Source: Nocardia neocaledoniensis (GTDB lineage Bacteria > Actinomycetota > Actinomycetes > Mycobacteriales > Mycobacteriaceae). From it: a stretch of DNA of 64,000 nt. Below, piece by piece: positions 51,292 to 58,666 of this stretch. A program made the translations under genes and the position numbers. The stretch is taken from positions 62,001-126,000 of the forward strand of contig NZ_QGTL01000011.1 in assembly GCF_003182135.1 (NCBI RefSeq), given 5' to 3'. The notes under the pieces are model-generated. The model was given only the letters and a program-made list of their open reading frames with translations. It made no database searches and was not told the DNA's origin. How positions within the stretch are numbered: the stretch's first letter is position 1; every line of letters starts with the position of its first letter.

Positions 51292-51326
51292 CTTATTGTG
51301 CGCCGCAACGGAATACACGATAAGTT
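51290..51326 (+). promoter_or_regulatory. 11-base inverted repeat and leaderless promoter
   Basis: AACTTATTGTG (51290-51300) and CACGATAAGTT (51316-51326) pair at 10 of 11 positions around a 15-base loop. The right arm contains TAAGTT, six bases before the GTG at 51333, with TTGTGC at -35 distance. The repeat may be an operator over the promoter, or a hairpin ending the upstream message. Confidence 0.45.
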
Positions 51327-51332
51327 CATACT

Positions 51333-51473
51333 GTGCAGGGACTGATTGTTATCGCAGTAATAGTTGCGGTTCTCCTGCTGGTCGGCGGCGTCATCAAGCT
51401 GGCCAGCAATCCAGGGGGAAATATCGAGCGCCGTGATCGAGAACGCGCGCGGGAGCGCGCCGACAGGAGTTAG
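51333..51473 (+). CDS. Small single-helix membrane protein
   Basis: The 46-residue product reads V-Q-G-L-I-V-I-A-V-I-V-A-V-L-L-L-V-G-G-V as one transmembrane helix, followed by a charged Arg/Glu-rich tail (E-R-R-D-R-E-R-A-R-E-R-A-D-R). This layout is typical of small actinobacterial membrane proteins. A leaderless promoter and a 17-base-pair terminator bracket it, which argues that it is a real, separately transcribed gene. No function is known. Confidence 0.6.
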   Translation: MQGLIVIAVIVAVLLLVGGVIKLASNPGGNIERRDRERARERADRS

Positions 51474-51476
51474 CTC

Positions 51477-51530
51477 CACGGTGCTCGGTCGGCACGCCGG
51501 CATCGCCCGCCGCGCCGACCGAGCACCGTG
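51477..51530 (+). terminator. Strong hairpin terminator
   Basis: A perfect 17-base inverted repeat (CACGGTGCTCGGTCGGC at 51477-51493 with 51514-51530) and a 20-base loop lie four bases after the small membrane-protein gene and 76 bases before the tRNA gene. Confidence 0.7.
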
Positions 51531-51606
51531 AGCCACCCCCTCGCCGAGTGGTCAATCTCGCACCCCACCGGGTACCATGCGACACGCCCGCGGACTCCCG
51601 CGGCCA

Positions 51607-51680
51607 GGGGCGGTAGCTCAGTCGGTTAGAGCCGCGGACTCATAATCCGCTGGTCGTGGGTTCGAGCCCCACCCGCCCCA
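51607..51680 (+). tRNA. tRNA with CAT anticodon (Met elongator or Ile2)
   Basis: The 74 bases fold as a cloverleaf: acceptor GGGGCGG/CCGCCCC with discriminator A, D-arm with TAGCTCAGTCGGTTAGAGC, anticodon stem GCGGA/TCCGC around the loop CTCATAA, and T-arm GTGGG-TTCGAGC-CCCAC. The 3' CCA is not encoded. A CAT anticodon belongs either to elongator methionine tRNA or to the lysidine-modified isoleucine tRNA for AUA; the sequence alone does not settle which. Confidence 0.92.
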
Positions 51681-51721
51681 CTTCACCCGAAAATCGGTCG
51701 TGCCTCCGGCCGTGCCCTTGC

Positions 51722-51727
51722 TACCGT
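51722..51727 (+). promoter_or_regulatory. -10 box of a leaderless leader ORF
   Basis: TACCGT lies seven bases before the ATG of the alanine-rich leader peptide at 51735, which has no ribosome site. Confidence 0.4.
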
Positions 51728-51734
51728 GCCGGTC

Positions 51735-51803
51735 ATGAAGGTCGATCCCACTCGTATCGCCGCCGCCGCGCGAGCTCTCCGCTCGCCGGTTGCCGCCGCC
51801 TGA
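51735..51803 (+). CDS. Alanine-rich leader peptide upstream of the AlaRS-like gene
   Basis: A 22-codon frame reads M-K-V-D-P-T-R-I-A-A-A-A-R-A-L-R-S-P-V-A-A-A and stops. Eight of 22 codons are alanine, including runs of four and of three just before the stop. It lies 114 bases upstream of a gene related to alanyl-tRNA synthetase and is followed by a hairpin. That is the arrangement of an attenuator in which ribosome stalling at alanine codons reports Ala-tRNA supply. Alanine is common in such GC-rich DNA, so chance remains possible. Confidence 0.45.
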   Translation: MKVDPTRIAAAARALRSPVAAA

Positions 51804-51816
51804 CCTTCATTCCCAC

Positions 51817-51841
51817 CCGGCGACCGGAAACGGTCCGCTGG
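51817..51841 (+). promoter_or_regulatory. Hairpin with GAAA tetraloop between leader and AlaRS-like gene
   Basis: CCGGCGACCG and CGGTC-C-GCTGG form a ten-pair stem with one G-U pair and one bulged C, capped by GAAA. It starts 14 bases after the leader stop codon, where an attenuator structure would be placed. Confidence 0.4.
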
Positions 51842-51917
51842 TATGTGTCGGTTTCGGTATCCGTTCCGTCCTGTGTGATCGTTTTCCGGTCGATTTCCCT
51901 TTCGAGGAGCAATCGCC

Positions 51918-53102
51918 ATGATCACCACGGAACAGACCATTCGGAACTTTCTCGACTTCTTCCGCGAATGTGGGCACGAACACATTCCCGGTGGCTCACT
52001 CATTCCGCCGCCGGGAGATCCGGTGCTTTTCACCACCTCCGGGATGCACCCGTTGACGCCCTACCTCAGGGGGCTGCCGCATCCGAGCGGCCGGCGCCTC
52101 ACCGGCGTCCAACGCTGTTTGCGCACCACCGATCTCGACGAGGTCGGCGACGACACGCACCTCACCGTGTTCGGCATGCTCGGGTCCTGGTCGCTCGGCG
52201 ACTACGGCGGGTCGCGAAGCCTGCGTTGGGGATTCGAACTCTTGCGGGACGGCTTCGGCATCGAGCCGGACCTGCTGTCGGTGACGGTGTTCGGCGGGGG
52301 CGGCGGAGTCGAGCCGGATCACGAATCATGGCGCACCTGGGGCGAACTGGGTGTGCCGGTGGAGCCGACCACCGACGAGAACTGGTGGTCCAACGGACCG
52401 ACCGGGCTCTGCGGACCCGACTCGGAGATCTTCGTGTGGACCGGCGACGGTCCGCCGCAAAACACCCCGACCACGGACGACCGGTGGCTCGAGGTGTGGA
52501 ACCACGTCATGATGCGCTACGTGCGCCACCCGGACGGCAGTCTCGAACCGCTGCGCAGACCCGGTGTCGACACCGGCCTCGGCCTCGAACGGCTGGTACG
52601 CGTCCTGCGGAACACCAGGTCCGTCTACGAGATCGACGTGTTCCACCCCTGGACCGACACCCTGCCCCGGATCTGGGGCCCGCTCGACGAGCTGTCTCTG
52701 CGCGTGCTGTCGGACCACCTGCGATCGAGCATCGTCGTCGTCGGCGACGGCGTCACCCCCTCGCCGACCGGCCGCGGCCACATCCTGCGCCGCCTGCTCC
52801 GCCGCTCCCTCACCACGCTGTGGCGCGACGATCCCACCCGCACCCTGTCCGACCTGCCGCTCGAACTCGTGGACCACACCCTCGACCACTTCCGGCAGAC
52901 CGTCCGTCCCGACGTGCTCCGCCCGATCCTGCTCGACGAGGAGCGCAAATTCCGCCTCCTGCTCGAACGCGGCCGAAAGATCCTGTCCCACAGTCGCTTC
53001 ACCGACCCGCTGACCGAGGACGACTACCACTACCTCCACGACACCCACGGCCTGCCCCGCGATCTCGTCCTGTACCTGACCACCGAGGCCGGTGACCACT
53101 GA
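51918..53102 (+). CDS. Stand-alone alanyl-tRNA-synthetase catalytic core
   Basis: The 394-residue protein matches the N-terminal half of AlaRS: L-F-T-T-S-G-M-H-P-L-T-P-Y-L, R-C-L-R-T-T-D-L-D-E-V-G, F-G-M-L-G-S-W-S-L-G-D-Y, V-D-T-G-L-G-L-E-R-L (motif 3), G-R-G-H-I-L-R-R-L-L-R-R and a final D-T-H-G-L-P-R-D-L. It stops exactly where the editing domain of full AlaRS (about 880 residues) begins, so it lacks editing and C-Ala domains. It is probably a paralogue that activates alanine or a related amino acid for tRNA or another carrier, not the housekeeping enzyme. GAGGAG precedes the ATG. Confidence 0.85.
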   Translation: MITTEQTIRNFLDFFRECGHEHIPGGSLIPPPGDPVLFTTSGMHPLTPYLRGLPHPSGRRLTGVQRCLRTTDLDEVGDDTHLTVFGMLGSWSLGDYGGSRSLRWGFELLRDGFGIEPDLLSVTVFGGGGGVEPDHESWRTWGELGVPVEPTTDENWWSNGPTGLCGPDSEIFVWTGDGPPQNTPTTDDRWLEVWNHVMMRYVRHPDGSLEPLRRPGVDTGLGLERLVRVLRNTRSVYEIDVFHPWTDTLPRIWGPLDELSLRVLSDHLRSSIVVVGDGVTPSPTGRGHILRRLLRRSLTTLWRDDPTRTLSDLPLELVDHTLDHFRQTVRPDVLRPILLDEERKFRLLLERGRKILSHSRFTDPLTEDDYHYLHDTHGLPRDLVLYLTTEAGDH

Positions 53103-53175
53103 CCGGCAGCTCGGGTGACCCGCGGCGCGCCTAGGCTCGTCGGTGATGCCGTCGCTGCCCTGGGAGGAGAATTCG

Positions 53176-53664
53176 ATGTCGAGTGGCCGTCGCCGTGATA
53201 CGCCGCCGCCGCGGACCGGGGGGAGTGAGATCGAGACGCTGCGCGGGTTTCTCGACTACCTGCGTGACTCCATCGCCGCGAAGGTCGAGGGCGCGCCGGA
53301 GCCGCAGGCCCGGACCTCTGCGGTGCCGTCGGGCACGACGCTGCTCGGGTTGCTCGAGCATCTCACCAACGTCGAGGCGGCGATGTTCCTGGGGCGCACG
53401 GTGACCGACTGGCAGGCGACGTTCACGCCCTCGCCCACCGACACCGTGGACGACATCGTCGCCCGGTACCGCGCGACCGTCGCCGAGGCCAACGCCGTCC
53501 TGGACAGCTGCACCGACCTCACCGCCGCCGTCCCACGCCCGAAGACCAACCGCCCCGCCCCCACCCTGCGCTGGGCCCTCACCCACATGATCGAGGAGAC
53601 CGGCCGCCACGCCGGCCACGCCGACATCCTCCGCGAACTCATCGACGGCGCCACCGGCCGCTGA
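53176..53664 (+). CDS. DinB-family protein
   Basis: The 162-residue protein shows the DinB/DUF664 four-helix features: L-R-G-F-L-D-Y-L-R near the start, L-L-G-L-L-E-H-L-T-N-V-E, and H-M-I-E-E-T-G-R-H-A-G-H-A-D near the end, whose His residues bind the metal. Actinobacterial members are often mycothiol-dependent S-transferases or related metal proteins. The ATG at 53176 has GGGAGGAGA at good distance; a possible leaderless start at 53143 adds 11 residues. Confidence 0.83.
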   Translation: MSSGRRRDTPPPRTGGSEIETLRGFLDYLRDSIAAKVEGAPEPQARTSAVPSGTTLLGLLEHLTNVEAAMFLGRTVTDWQATFTPSPTDTVDDIVARYRATVAEANAVLDSCTDLTAAVPRPKTNRPAPTLRWALTHMIEETGRHAGHADILRELIDGATGR

Positions 53665-53667
53665 GTC

Positions 53668-54288
53668 TCACGCGAGAAGCTCACGGGCCAATGTCGTGGC
53701 CCACCAGCTCTCGACACGATCCGGCGACCACGCCCGCTCGACGGTGAGCGTGGTGAACACGTCGACGGTGCACAGGGCCGCGTAGATGTCGACCGAGGTC
53801 GACAGGTCCTCGCGGAGCGTGCCCGCGGGCCAGGAACCGAACACCTGGACGCGGGTCTCGTCGGCTCGGCGACGGGCGTCGAGATACGTGGAGGCCAGGT
53901 CGGGTTCGGTGCGGCCCGCCTCGCGGACGAGCGCGATCACCTCGGCGGCCCGTTCGAACAGGCGACGGTCGAAGCTCGCCATGGCCGCGAGCTGACGCGC
54001 CGGATCACCCGCGGCGGCATCGAGCTCGGCGAGCATGCGCGGTGCGTCGGCGGACAGTTCGGCGGCGTCGACGATGGCCTGGACCAGGCCGGTCTTGGTG
54101 CCGTACGCGGAGTACACCGTAGGCACGGAAACGCCCGCCTCCCGGGCGACTTCACGCACGGTCGTCGCGGACCAGCCTCGGGCGGCGAACAGCCGCCGCG
54201 CGGCCTGGGCGATCTCGGCCCTCGTCGCCTGGGCCTGCAAGGTGCGCCGCAGCGAGTCGTAGCGGCGGCGTGGTGGATCGCTGGACAA
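53668..54288 (-). CDS. TetR-family regulator
   Basis: The 206-residue protein has a TetR helix-turn-helix (about 18-65, ending V-S-V-P-T-V-Y-S-A-Y-G-T-K-T-G-L) and a helical C-terminus. The start is TTG at 54288. It is divergent from a DUF4386-like membrane protein with only 40 bases between, so it probably represses that gene. Its 3' end meets the convergent dinB gene with three bases between. Confidence 0.85.
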   Translation of the reverse strand: MSSDPPRRRYDSLRRTLQAQATRAEIAQAARRLFAARGWSATTVREVAREAGVSVPTVYSAYGTKTGLVQAIVDAAELSADAPRMLAELDAAAGDPARQLAAMASFDRRLFERAAEVIALVREAGRTEPDLASTYLDARRRADETRVQVFGSWPAGTLREDLSTSVDIYAALCTVDVFTTLTVERAWSPDRVESWWATTLARELLA

Positions 54289-54308
54289 CTGGGTTCCCCT
54301 TTCGATTT

Positions 54309-54336
54309 ACGCTCACTATATTCAAAAGATGAGTGT
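54309..54336. promoter_or_regulatory. Candidate TetR operator over the DUF4386 start
   Basis: ACGCTCA (54309-54315) and TGAGTGT (54330-54336) pair at six of seven positions around a 14-base AT-rich centre and overlap the start codon at 54329. Confidence 0.3.
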
Positions 54337-55015
54337 TGAATCCAATAGCGCGGTAGACGTGCGGTTCCAGCGGCTGGCCGGGCTGGCCGGGATCGTGTTC
54401 GTGCTGGTCATCGTCGGCGCGAATCTGATTCTGGTCCCTGCCGGACTCCCGACTCCGGGTACCGATGCCGCAACGGCTACCGCCTTCTTCGCCGAGCATC
54501 GCGGACTGCTCGGCATCGCGATGGCGCCGACGCCGCTCGCCTGGTTCTGCGCCGTGCTCTTCGGCGCCGGGGTGGTCCGGGTCCTGTGGTCGGCCGAACG
54601 TGCCGCGGGCACGGCGTGGTCGCTCGTCGGCTTCGCAGGATTGCTTTTGCAGAACGCCACTTTCACGGTGATCGTCGGAATCCGATATGCGCTGGGGATC
54701 TCGCCGGACACGGGCGCGCTGTGGGTGTTGCAGGACGCGCTGCTCGCGCTCAACGGCACCTTCCTGGCGCTGGCCCTGGTCGGCCTGTCGATCGCCGGGC
54801 GGATCGGTGGGCTGGTCGCGCGCTGGCACGCCGCGCTCGGATTCGCCGCCGCCGCATTGCAATTCACCGCGGCCGTACTCGCTCCCGTGGTCATCGAGGC
54901 CAAGAGCCCGCTCGGCCTGATCGGGCTGACCGGCTGGCTGCTGTGGGCGATCTGGTTCGCGGCGTACGGCATCGCGCTGCTGCGGACCGCACCGGACGGT
55001 CGCGTGGCCGGATGA
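54329..55015 (+). CDS. DUF4386-like membrane protein
   Basis: The 228-residue protein has six to seven hydrophobic helices (L-A-G-I-V-F-V-L-V-I-V at the start, through W-L-L-W-A-I-W-F-A-A-Y-G-I-A at the end) and the general look of DUF4386 proteins. No catalytic residues are evident. It is divergent from a tetR gene and precedes an ABC transporter operon by 109 bases; it is probably a separate unit. Confidence 0.7.
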   Translation: MSVESNSAVDVRFQRLAGLAGIVFVLVIVGANLILVPAGLPTPGTDAATATAFFAEHRGLLGIAMAPTPLAWFCAVLFGAGVVRVLWSAERAAGTAWSLVGFAGLLLQNATFTVIVGIRYALGISPDTGALWVLQDALLALNGTFLALALVGLSIAGRIGGLVARWHAALGFAAAALQFTAAVLAPVVIEAKSPLGLIGLTGWLLWAIWFAAYGIALLRTAPDGRVAG

Positions 55016-55124
55016 CTTTTGTCATCGCTGACCCGTGCGGAACTCATCGGAAATCGGTGATCGCGCGTACTACTGGCGCACGCGCGTTCCCGGGACCGTA
55101 GAGGGCAGGAGAAAGGGGAACGCG

Positions 55125-56057
55125 ATGACAGACATCGTTGTCTCCGCGCAAGGGCTGCGACGCAGCTACGGGCGTGGGGAGCAGGCGTTCGAGGCCGTAC
55201 GCGGGGTCGACCTCGAGATCGCCGAAGGGGAGGTGTTCGCGCTGCTTGGCACCAACGGCGCGGGCAAGACCTCGACGCTCGACATGCTCGAGGGGCTGGT
55301 CGCCCCCTCGGCGGGGCGGATCGAGGTGTTCGGGCTCGACCCGGTGCGCGATCGGGCGCAGGTGCGGGCGCAGGTCGGCATCATGTTGCAATCCGGTGGC
55401 TTGCCCGCCGAGCTGACCGTCGCCGAGACACTCGAGATGTGGCGGGGCACCTGCAGTAACCCGACCACCGTCGACGCGGTGCTCACCCAGGTCGGGCTGG
55501 TCGAGCGCGCCGGCGTGCGGGTGGGATCGCTGTCCGGCGGCGAGCAGCGGCGCGTCGACCTGGCCTGCGCGCTGCTCGGACAGCCCCGGCTGCTGTTCCT
55601 GGACGAGCCGACCACCGGCCTCGACCCGGAGAGCCGCCGCCGCACCTGGCAACTGCTCACCGACCTGAAGGCCGCCGGCGTGACGATGGTGCTCACCACC
55701 CACTACCTCGACGAGGCCGAGTCCCTCGCCGACCGCATCGCCATCATGGACAAGGGCGCCGTCGCGCGGCGCGGCACGCTGCGCGAGATCGTCGCAGGCC
55801 ATCCGGCCCGGATCGTCTTCGACCACCCCGGTCTGCCGATCCCGCACCTGCCCGGCGCGCGCGTGCAAGCCCGCGAACGCGTCACCGTCACCACCGACGA
55901 TCTGCAGGGCCACCTGTTCGAATTGCTCGCCTGGGCCCGGGAGTCCGGGGTACGGCTGGCCGGGCTCGACGCCAGCGCGGCTTCCCTCGAATCGGTCTTC
56001 CTCGACATCGCGGGCGCGCGCCCGAACACCCCCGAACTGATCGGAGCACGCCGATGA
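55125..56057 (+). CDS. ABC transporter ATP-binding protein
   Basis: The 310-residue protein has Walker A G-T-N-G-A-G-K-T-S (about 42), the Q-loop L-Q-S-G, signature L-S-G-G-E-Q-R-R (about 134), Walker B L-L-F-L-D-E-P-T-T-G and the H-loop T-T-H-Y-L-D-E-A. A C-terminal extension is typical of drug-export ATPases of the DrrA/CcmA group. It drives the permease encoded next (ATGA overlap). The start at 55125 follows GGAGAAAGGGG. Confidence 0.9.
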   Translation: MTDIVVSAQGLRRSYGRGEQAFEAVRGVDLEIAEGEVFALLGTNGAGKTSTLDMLEGLVAPSAGRIEVFGLDPVRDRAQVRAQVGIMLQSGGLPAELTVAETLEMWRGTCSNPTTVDAVLTQVGLVERAGVRVGSLSGGEQRRVDLACALLGQPRLLFLDEPTTGLDPESRRRTWQLLTDLKAAGVTMVLTTHYLDEAESLADRIAIMDKGAVARRGTLREIVAGHPARIVFDHPGLPIPHLPGARVQARERVTVTTDDLQGHLFELLAWARESGVRLAGLDASAASLESVFLDIAGARPNTPELIGARR

Positions 56058-56857
56058 CCACGATCACCGCCGCCCGCCCGCGGCCGCTCGCCGCCCTCGC
56101 CAAGGCCGAATGGCTGCAGTTCCGGCGCAACAAGACCCTCGTCTACCTGGCGACCCTGTTCCCGATCGGCATCCCGCTGGTCACCTATTTCCTCGTCCGC
56201 AAGGACAACGAGCCCACCACCGCGATGGCGGCGATAGCCTTCGAACTGCTCGCGCTGATGGCGTTGCTGTTCGTGCAGTACTACTCGGTGCTGTCGCTGG
56301 TGACCACCCGCCGCGGCGAAGGCGTGCTGAAACGGTTGCGCACCGGTGAGGCCGCCGACTGGCAGATCCAGCTCGCGCCCATGGTGCCCGGCATCCTGGC
56401 GACCCTGGGCTGCACGGCGGTCGTCACGGTGGGCGTCTACGGCAGCGGCGCGCCCGCGCCGGTGAATCCGCTGCTCATGGTGGCGGCCCTGGTCGGCGGC
56501 ACCGTGGTGTTCGCGCTGCTCGCCCTGGCCACCAGCGCGGTCACCAAGAACGCCGAGGCCGCCCAGATCACCTCCATGCCGGTGATGATCCTGGCCATGC
56601 TGGGCATGATGTCGCTGCGCAACATCCTGCCCGACCGGCTGGCCGCCCTCGCCGACTGGACACCGTTCGCCGCCGTCTCCGATCTGGTCTTCCTCGGCGC
56701 CGCGGGCCGGACGGCGACCGCCGCCGAATCCGACCCGGTGCTCAGCCTCGCCGACACCCTCACCGCGTCGGCCCGCCCGTTTGCGACACTGGCGCTATGG
56801 ACCGTCCTGGCGTTGGCGCTGACGCGCAAGAGCTTCCGCTGGGACGACCGCGGGTGA
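56054..56857 (+). CDS. ABC-2 type permease
   Basis: The 267-residue protein has six hydrophobic segments in the ABC-2 export permease pattern (F-R-R-N-K-T-L-V-Y-L near the N-terminus and T-R-R-G-E-G-V-L-K-R-L-R-T between helices 2 and 3). It forms an exporter with the ATPase before it, overlapping by four bases at each end with its neighbours. The substrate is unknown; peptides or lipid-active drugs are common for such sets. Confidence 0.87.
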   Translation: MTTITAARPRPLAALAKAEWLQFRRNKTLVYLATLFPIGIPLVTYFLVRKDNEPTTAMAAIAFELLALMALLFVQYYSVLSLVTTRRGEGVLKRLRTGEAADWQIQLAPMVPGILATLGCTAVVTVGVYGSGAPAPVNPLLMVAALVGGTVVFALLALATSAVTKNAEAAQITSMPVMILAMLGMMSLRNILPDRLAALADWTPFAAVSDLVFLGAAGRTATAAESDPVLSLADTLTASARPFATLALWTVLALALTRKSFRWDDRG

Positions 56858-57996
56858 GCCGCTGGACCGCCTGGTGGCACCAGCTGTCGAGTGCGGCCAA
56901 GTTCCGGCTGTACTCGCGGCTGGCCTACCAGGCGGCCATCGTCGCCGTCCTCGTCGCGCTGGCGACCACCGCGGCCTCGGCGCCCGCGGTGGTCGTCATC
57001 CTGCTCGGCGGGTTCGCCGCGTGCCTGGCGGTGGAGGCGCAACCGGAGTTCGCCACCGTGCGCGGACAGGTGGCGCGGCCGTGGATGCTGCCGGTGGGAA
57101 CCCTGATCCTGGCGGCCCTGTGGGTGATCGGCGCGGCGTTCAGCCTGCTGTCGGCAGACGAGTCGATCGTCGACACCGCGCGCGCGGCGGGCGGATTCTC
57201 GACGCTGTTCGCCATGTTCGCCGTCGTCCCGTTCGTGCGGCACCGGTGGTGGGTGATGGCCGGGTTCGCTCTGGCCACCGCGATGGTCTTCGGACTGCCG
57301 CAGGGCGAGGGGCCGCGGGCCGCGTTCGTCTTCCTGCTCACCGGCGCCTGCGCCGTGGGGGTCACCGTGCTCACCGTGTGGGGCCTCGGCATCATCGACG
57401 AACTCGACCGGGCCAAACTCGTCGAAGCCGAACTGCAGGTCGCCGAGGAGCGTCTGCGGTTCGCGCGTGACCTGCACGATGTCGTCGGCCGCGGGTTCTC
57501 CGCGATCGCGGTGAAGAGCGAACTGGCCGTGGCGCTGTCGCGGTCGGGGAACCACGAGCGCGCCGAGGCCGAGATGGAAGCGGTGCGCGTGCTCGCGGTC
57601 GAGTCGATGGGCCAGATGCGCACCCTGGTGCGTGGGTACCGCAACATCGACCTGCGCGGCGAGGTGGCGGGCGCGCGGTCGCTGCTGTCGGCGGTGGGCT
57701 GCGACCTCGTGGTCGAGGGCGACGCGGCCAAGGTGCCGCCGCGCTACCACGAGGTGGCGGCCTGGGTGGTCCGCGAAGGCACCACCAACATCGTCGAGCA
57801 CTCGGCCGCCTCGGTCGCGACGCTGGCGCTCGGCGACGCCGGGATGTCGCTACGCAACGATCGTCCGCACGCCGCGATCGGCGAACGGTCCGGGCTGCGC
57901 GGCCTCGGTGAACGTCTCGCCGCCGTGGGCGCGACCCTCGACGTCACCGCGACCGGCGACCAGTTCGCCCTCGAAATCCACTGGGAGAAACTGTGA
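56854..57996 (+). CDS. Sensor histidine kinase (HisKA_3/DesK-like)
   Basis: The 380-residue kinase has about five to six N-terminal transmembrane helices (to about residue 185), a coiled linker and the phospho-acceptor helix F-A-R-D-L-H-D-V-V-G (His about 207). A shortened ATPase domain has the N-box N-I-V-E-H-S and G-L-R-G-L-G-E-R-L. The GTG start overlaps the permease stop (GTGA). It is co-encoded with its response regulator and the exporter, so it probably senses the exported compound or membrane stress. Confidence 0.88.
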   Translation: MSRWTAWWHQLSSAAKFRLYSRLAYQAAIVAVLVALATTAASAPAVVVILLGGFAACLAVEAQPEFATVRGQVARPWMLPVGTLILAALWVIGAAFSLLSADESIVDTARAAGGFSTLFAMFAVVPFVRHRWWVMAGFALATAMVFGLPQGEGPRAAFVFLLTGACAVGVTVLTVWGLGIIDELDRAKLVEAELQVAEERLRFARDLHDVVGRGFSAIAVKSELAVALSRSGNHERAEAEMEAVRVLAVESMGQMRTLVRGYRNIDLRGEVAGARSLLSAVGCDLVVEGDAAKVPPRYHEVAAWVVREGTTNIVEHSAASVATLALGDAGMSLRNDRPHAAIGERSGLRGLGERLAAVGATLDVTATGDQFALEIHWEKL

Positions 57997-58613
57997 TTCC
58001 GGTCTACCTTGCCGACGACGAGACCCTCATCCGGGCCGCGCTGGCCACCATGCTCGATCTGGAGGCCGACCTCGCGGTCGTCGCCCACGTCGGATCCGGC
58101 GCCGAACTCGTCGAACTCTGGCGGCAGCGCGCGGCGGCGGAGGGGCCGGTGGCGGTCGCCGTCCTCGACCTGCAGATGCCGGGCATCGACGGCATCGACA
58201 CCGCGGTGGAGCTGCAGCGGATCACCCCGGGCGCGGGCACTGTGATCGTCACCAGTCACGGCAGGCCCGGCTATCTCAAACGCGCGCTCGCCGCGGGCGT
58301 GCGCGGCTTCCTGCCGAAGACCACCTCCGCGGCGACCCTGGCCGAGGTGATCCGCAGCGTGCACGCCGGCGGCCGCTACGTCGACCCCGAACTCGCCGCG
58401 GAGGCGATCAGCGCGGGCGACACCGTGCTCACCGCCCGCGAGGCCGATGTGCTCGAATTCGCCGCCGACGGTTCCTCGGTCGAGGACATCGCCCGCCGCG
58501 CGCATCTCTCGCCGGGCACCACCCGCAACTACCTGTCCTCGGCCATGAGCAAGCTCGGGGTCGCCAACCGCTACGAAGCCGCCCTCAAAGCCAGGGAGAA
58601 GGGCTGGATCTGA
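57993..58613 (+). CDS. NarL/LuxR-type response regulator
   Basis: The 206-residue protein has a receiver domain with the acidic D-D-E at 8-10, phosphorylation site Asp 59 in V-L-D-L-Q-M-P-G and the conserved Lys in L-P-K-T. A C-terminal LuxR helix-turn-helix (about 147-195) contains L-T-A-R-E-A-D-V-L and T-T-R-N-Y-L-S-S. Its GTG start overlaps the kinase stop. It would activate the ABC exporter operon after phosphorylation. Confidence 0.9.
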   Translation: MIPVYLADDETLIRAALATMLDLEADLAVVAHVGSGAELVELWRQRAAAEGPVAVAVLDLQMPGIDGIDTAVELQRITPGAGTVIVTSHGRPGYLKRALAAGVRGFLPKTTSAATLAEVIRSVHAGGRYVDPELAAEAISAGDTVLTAREADVLEFAADGSSVEDIARRAHLSPGTTRNYLSSAMSKLGVANRYEAALKAREKGWI

Positions 58614-58666
58614 GCCCGCCGCGGTCTAGGGTGTGGGCAGCACGGCCGACGGATGAGGGAGTAGCG

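Noticed and set aside
51607..51720. tRNA 3' end as an integration (att) site for a mobile element
   Set aside because: I found no second copy of the tRNA tail and no integrase or phage genes downstream.
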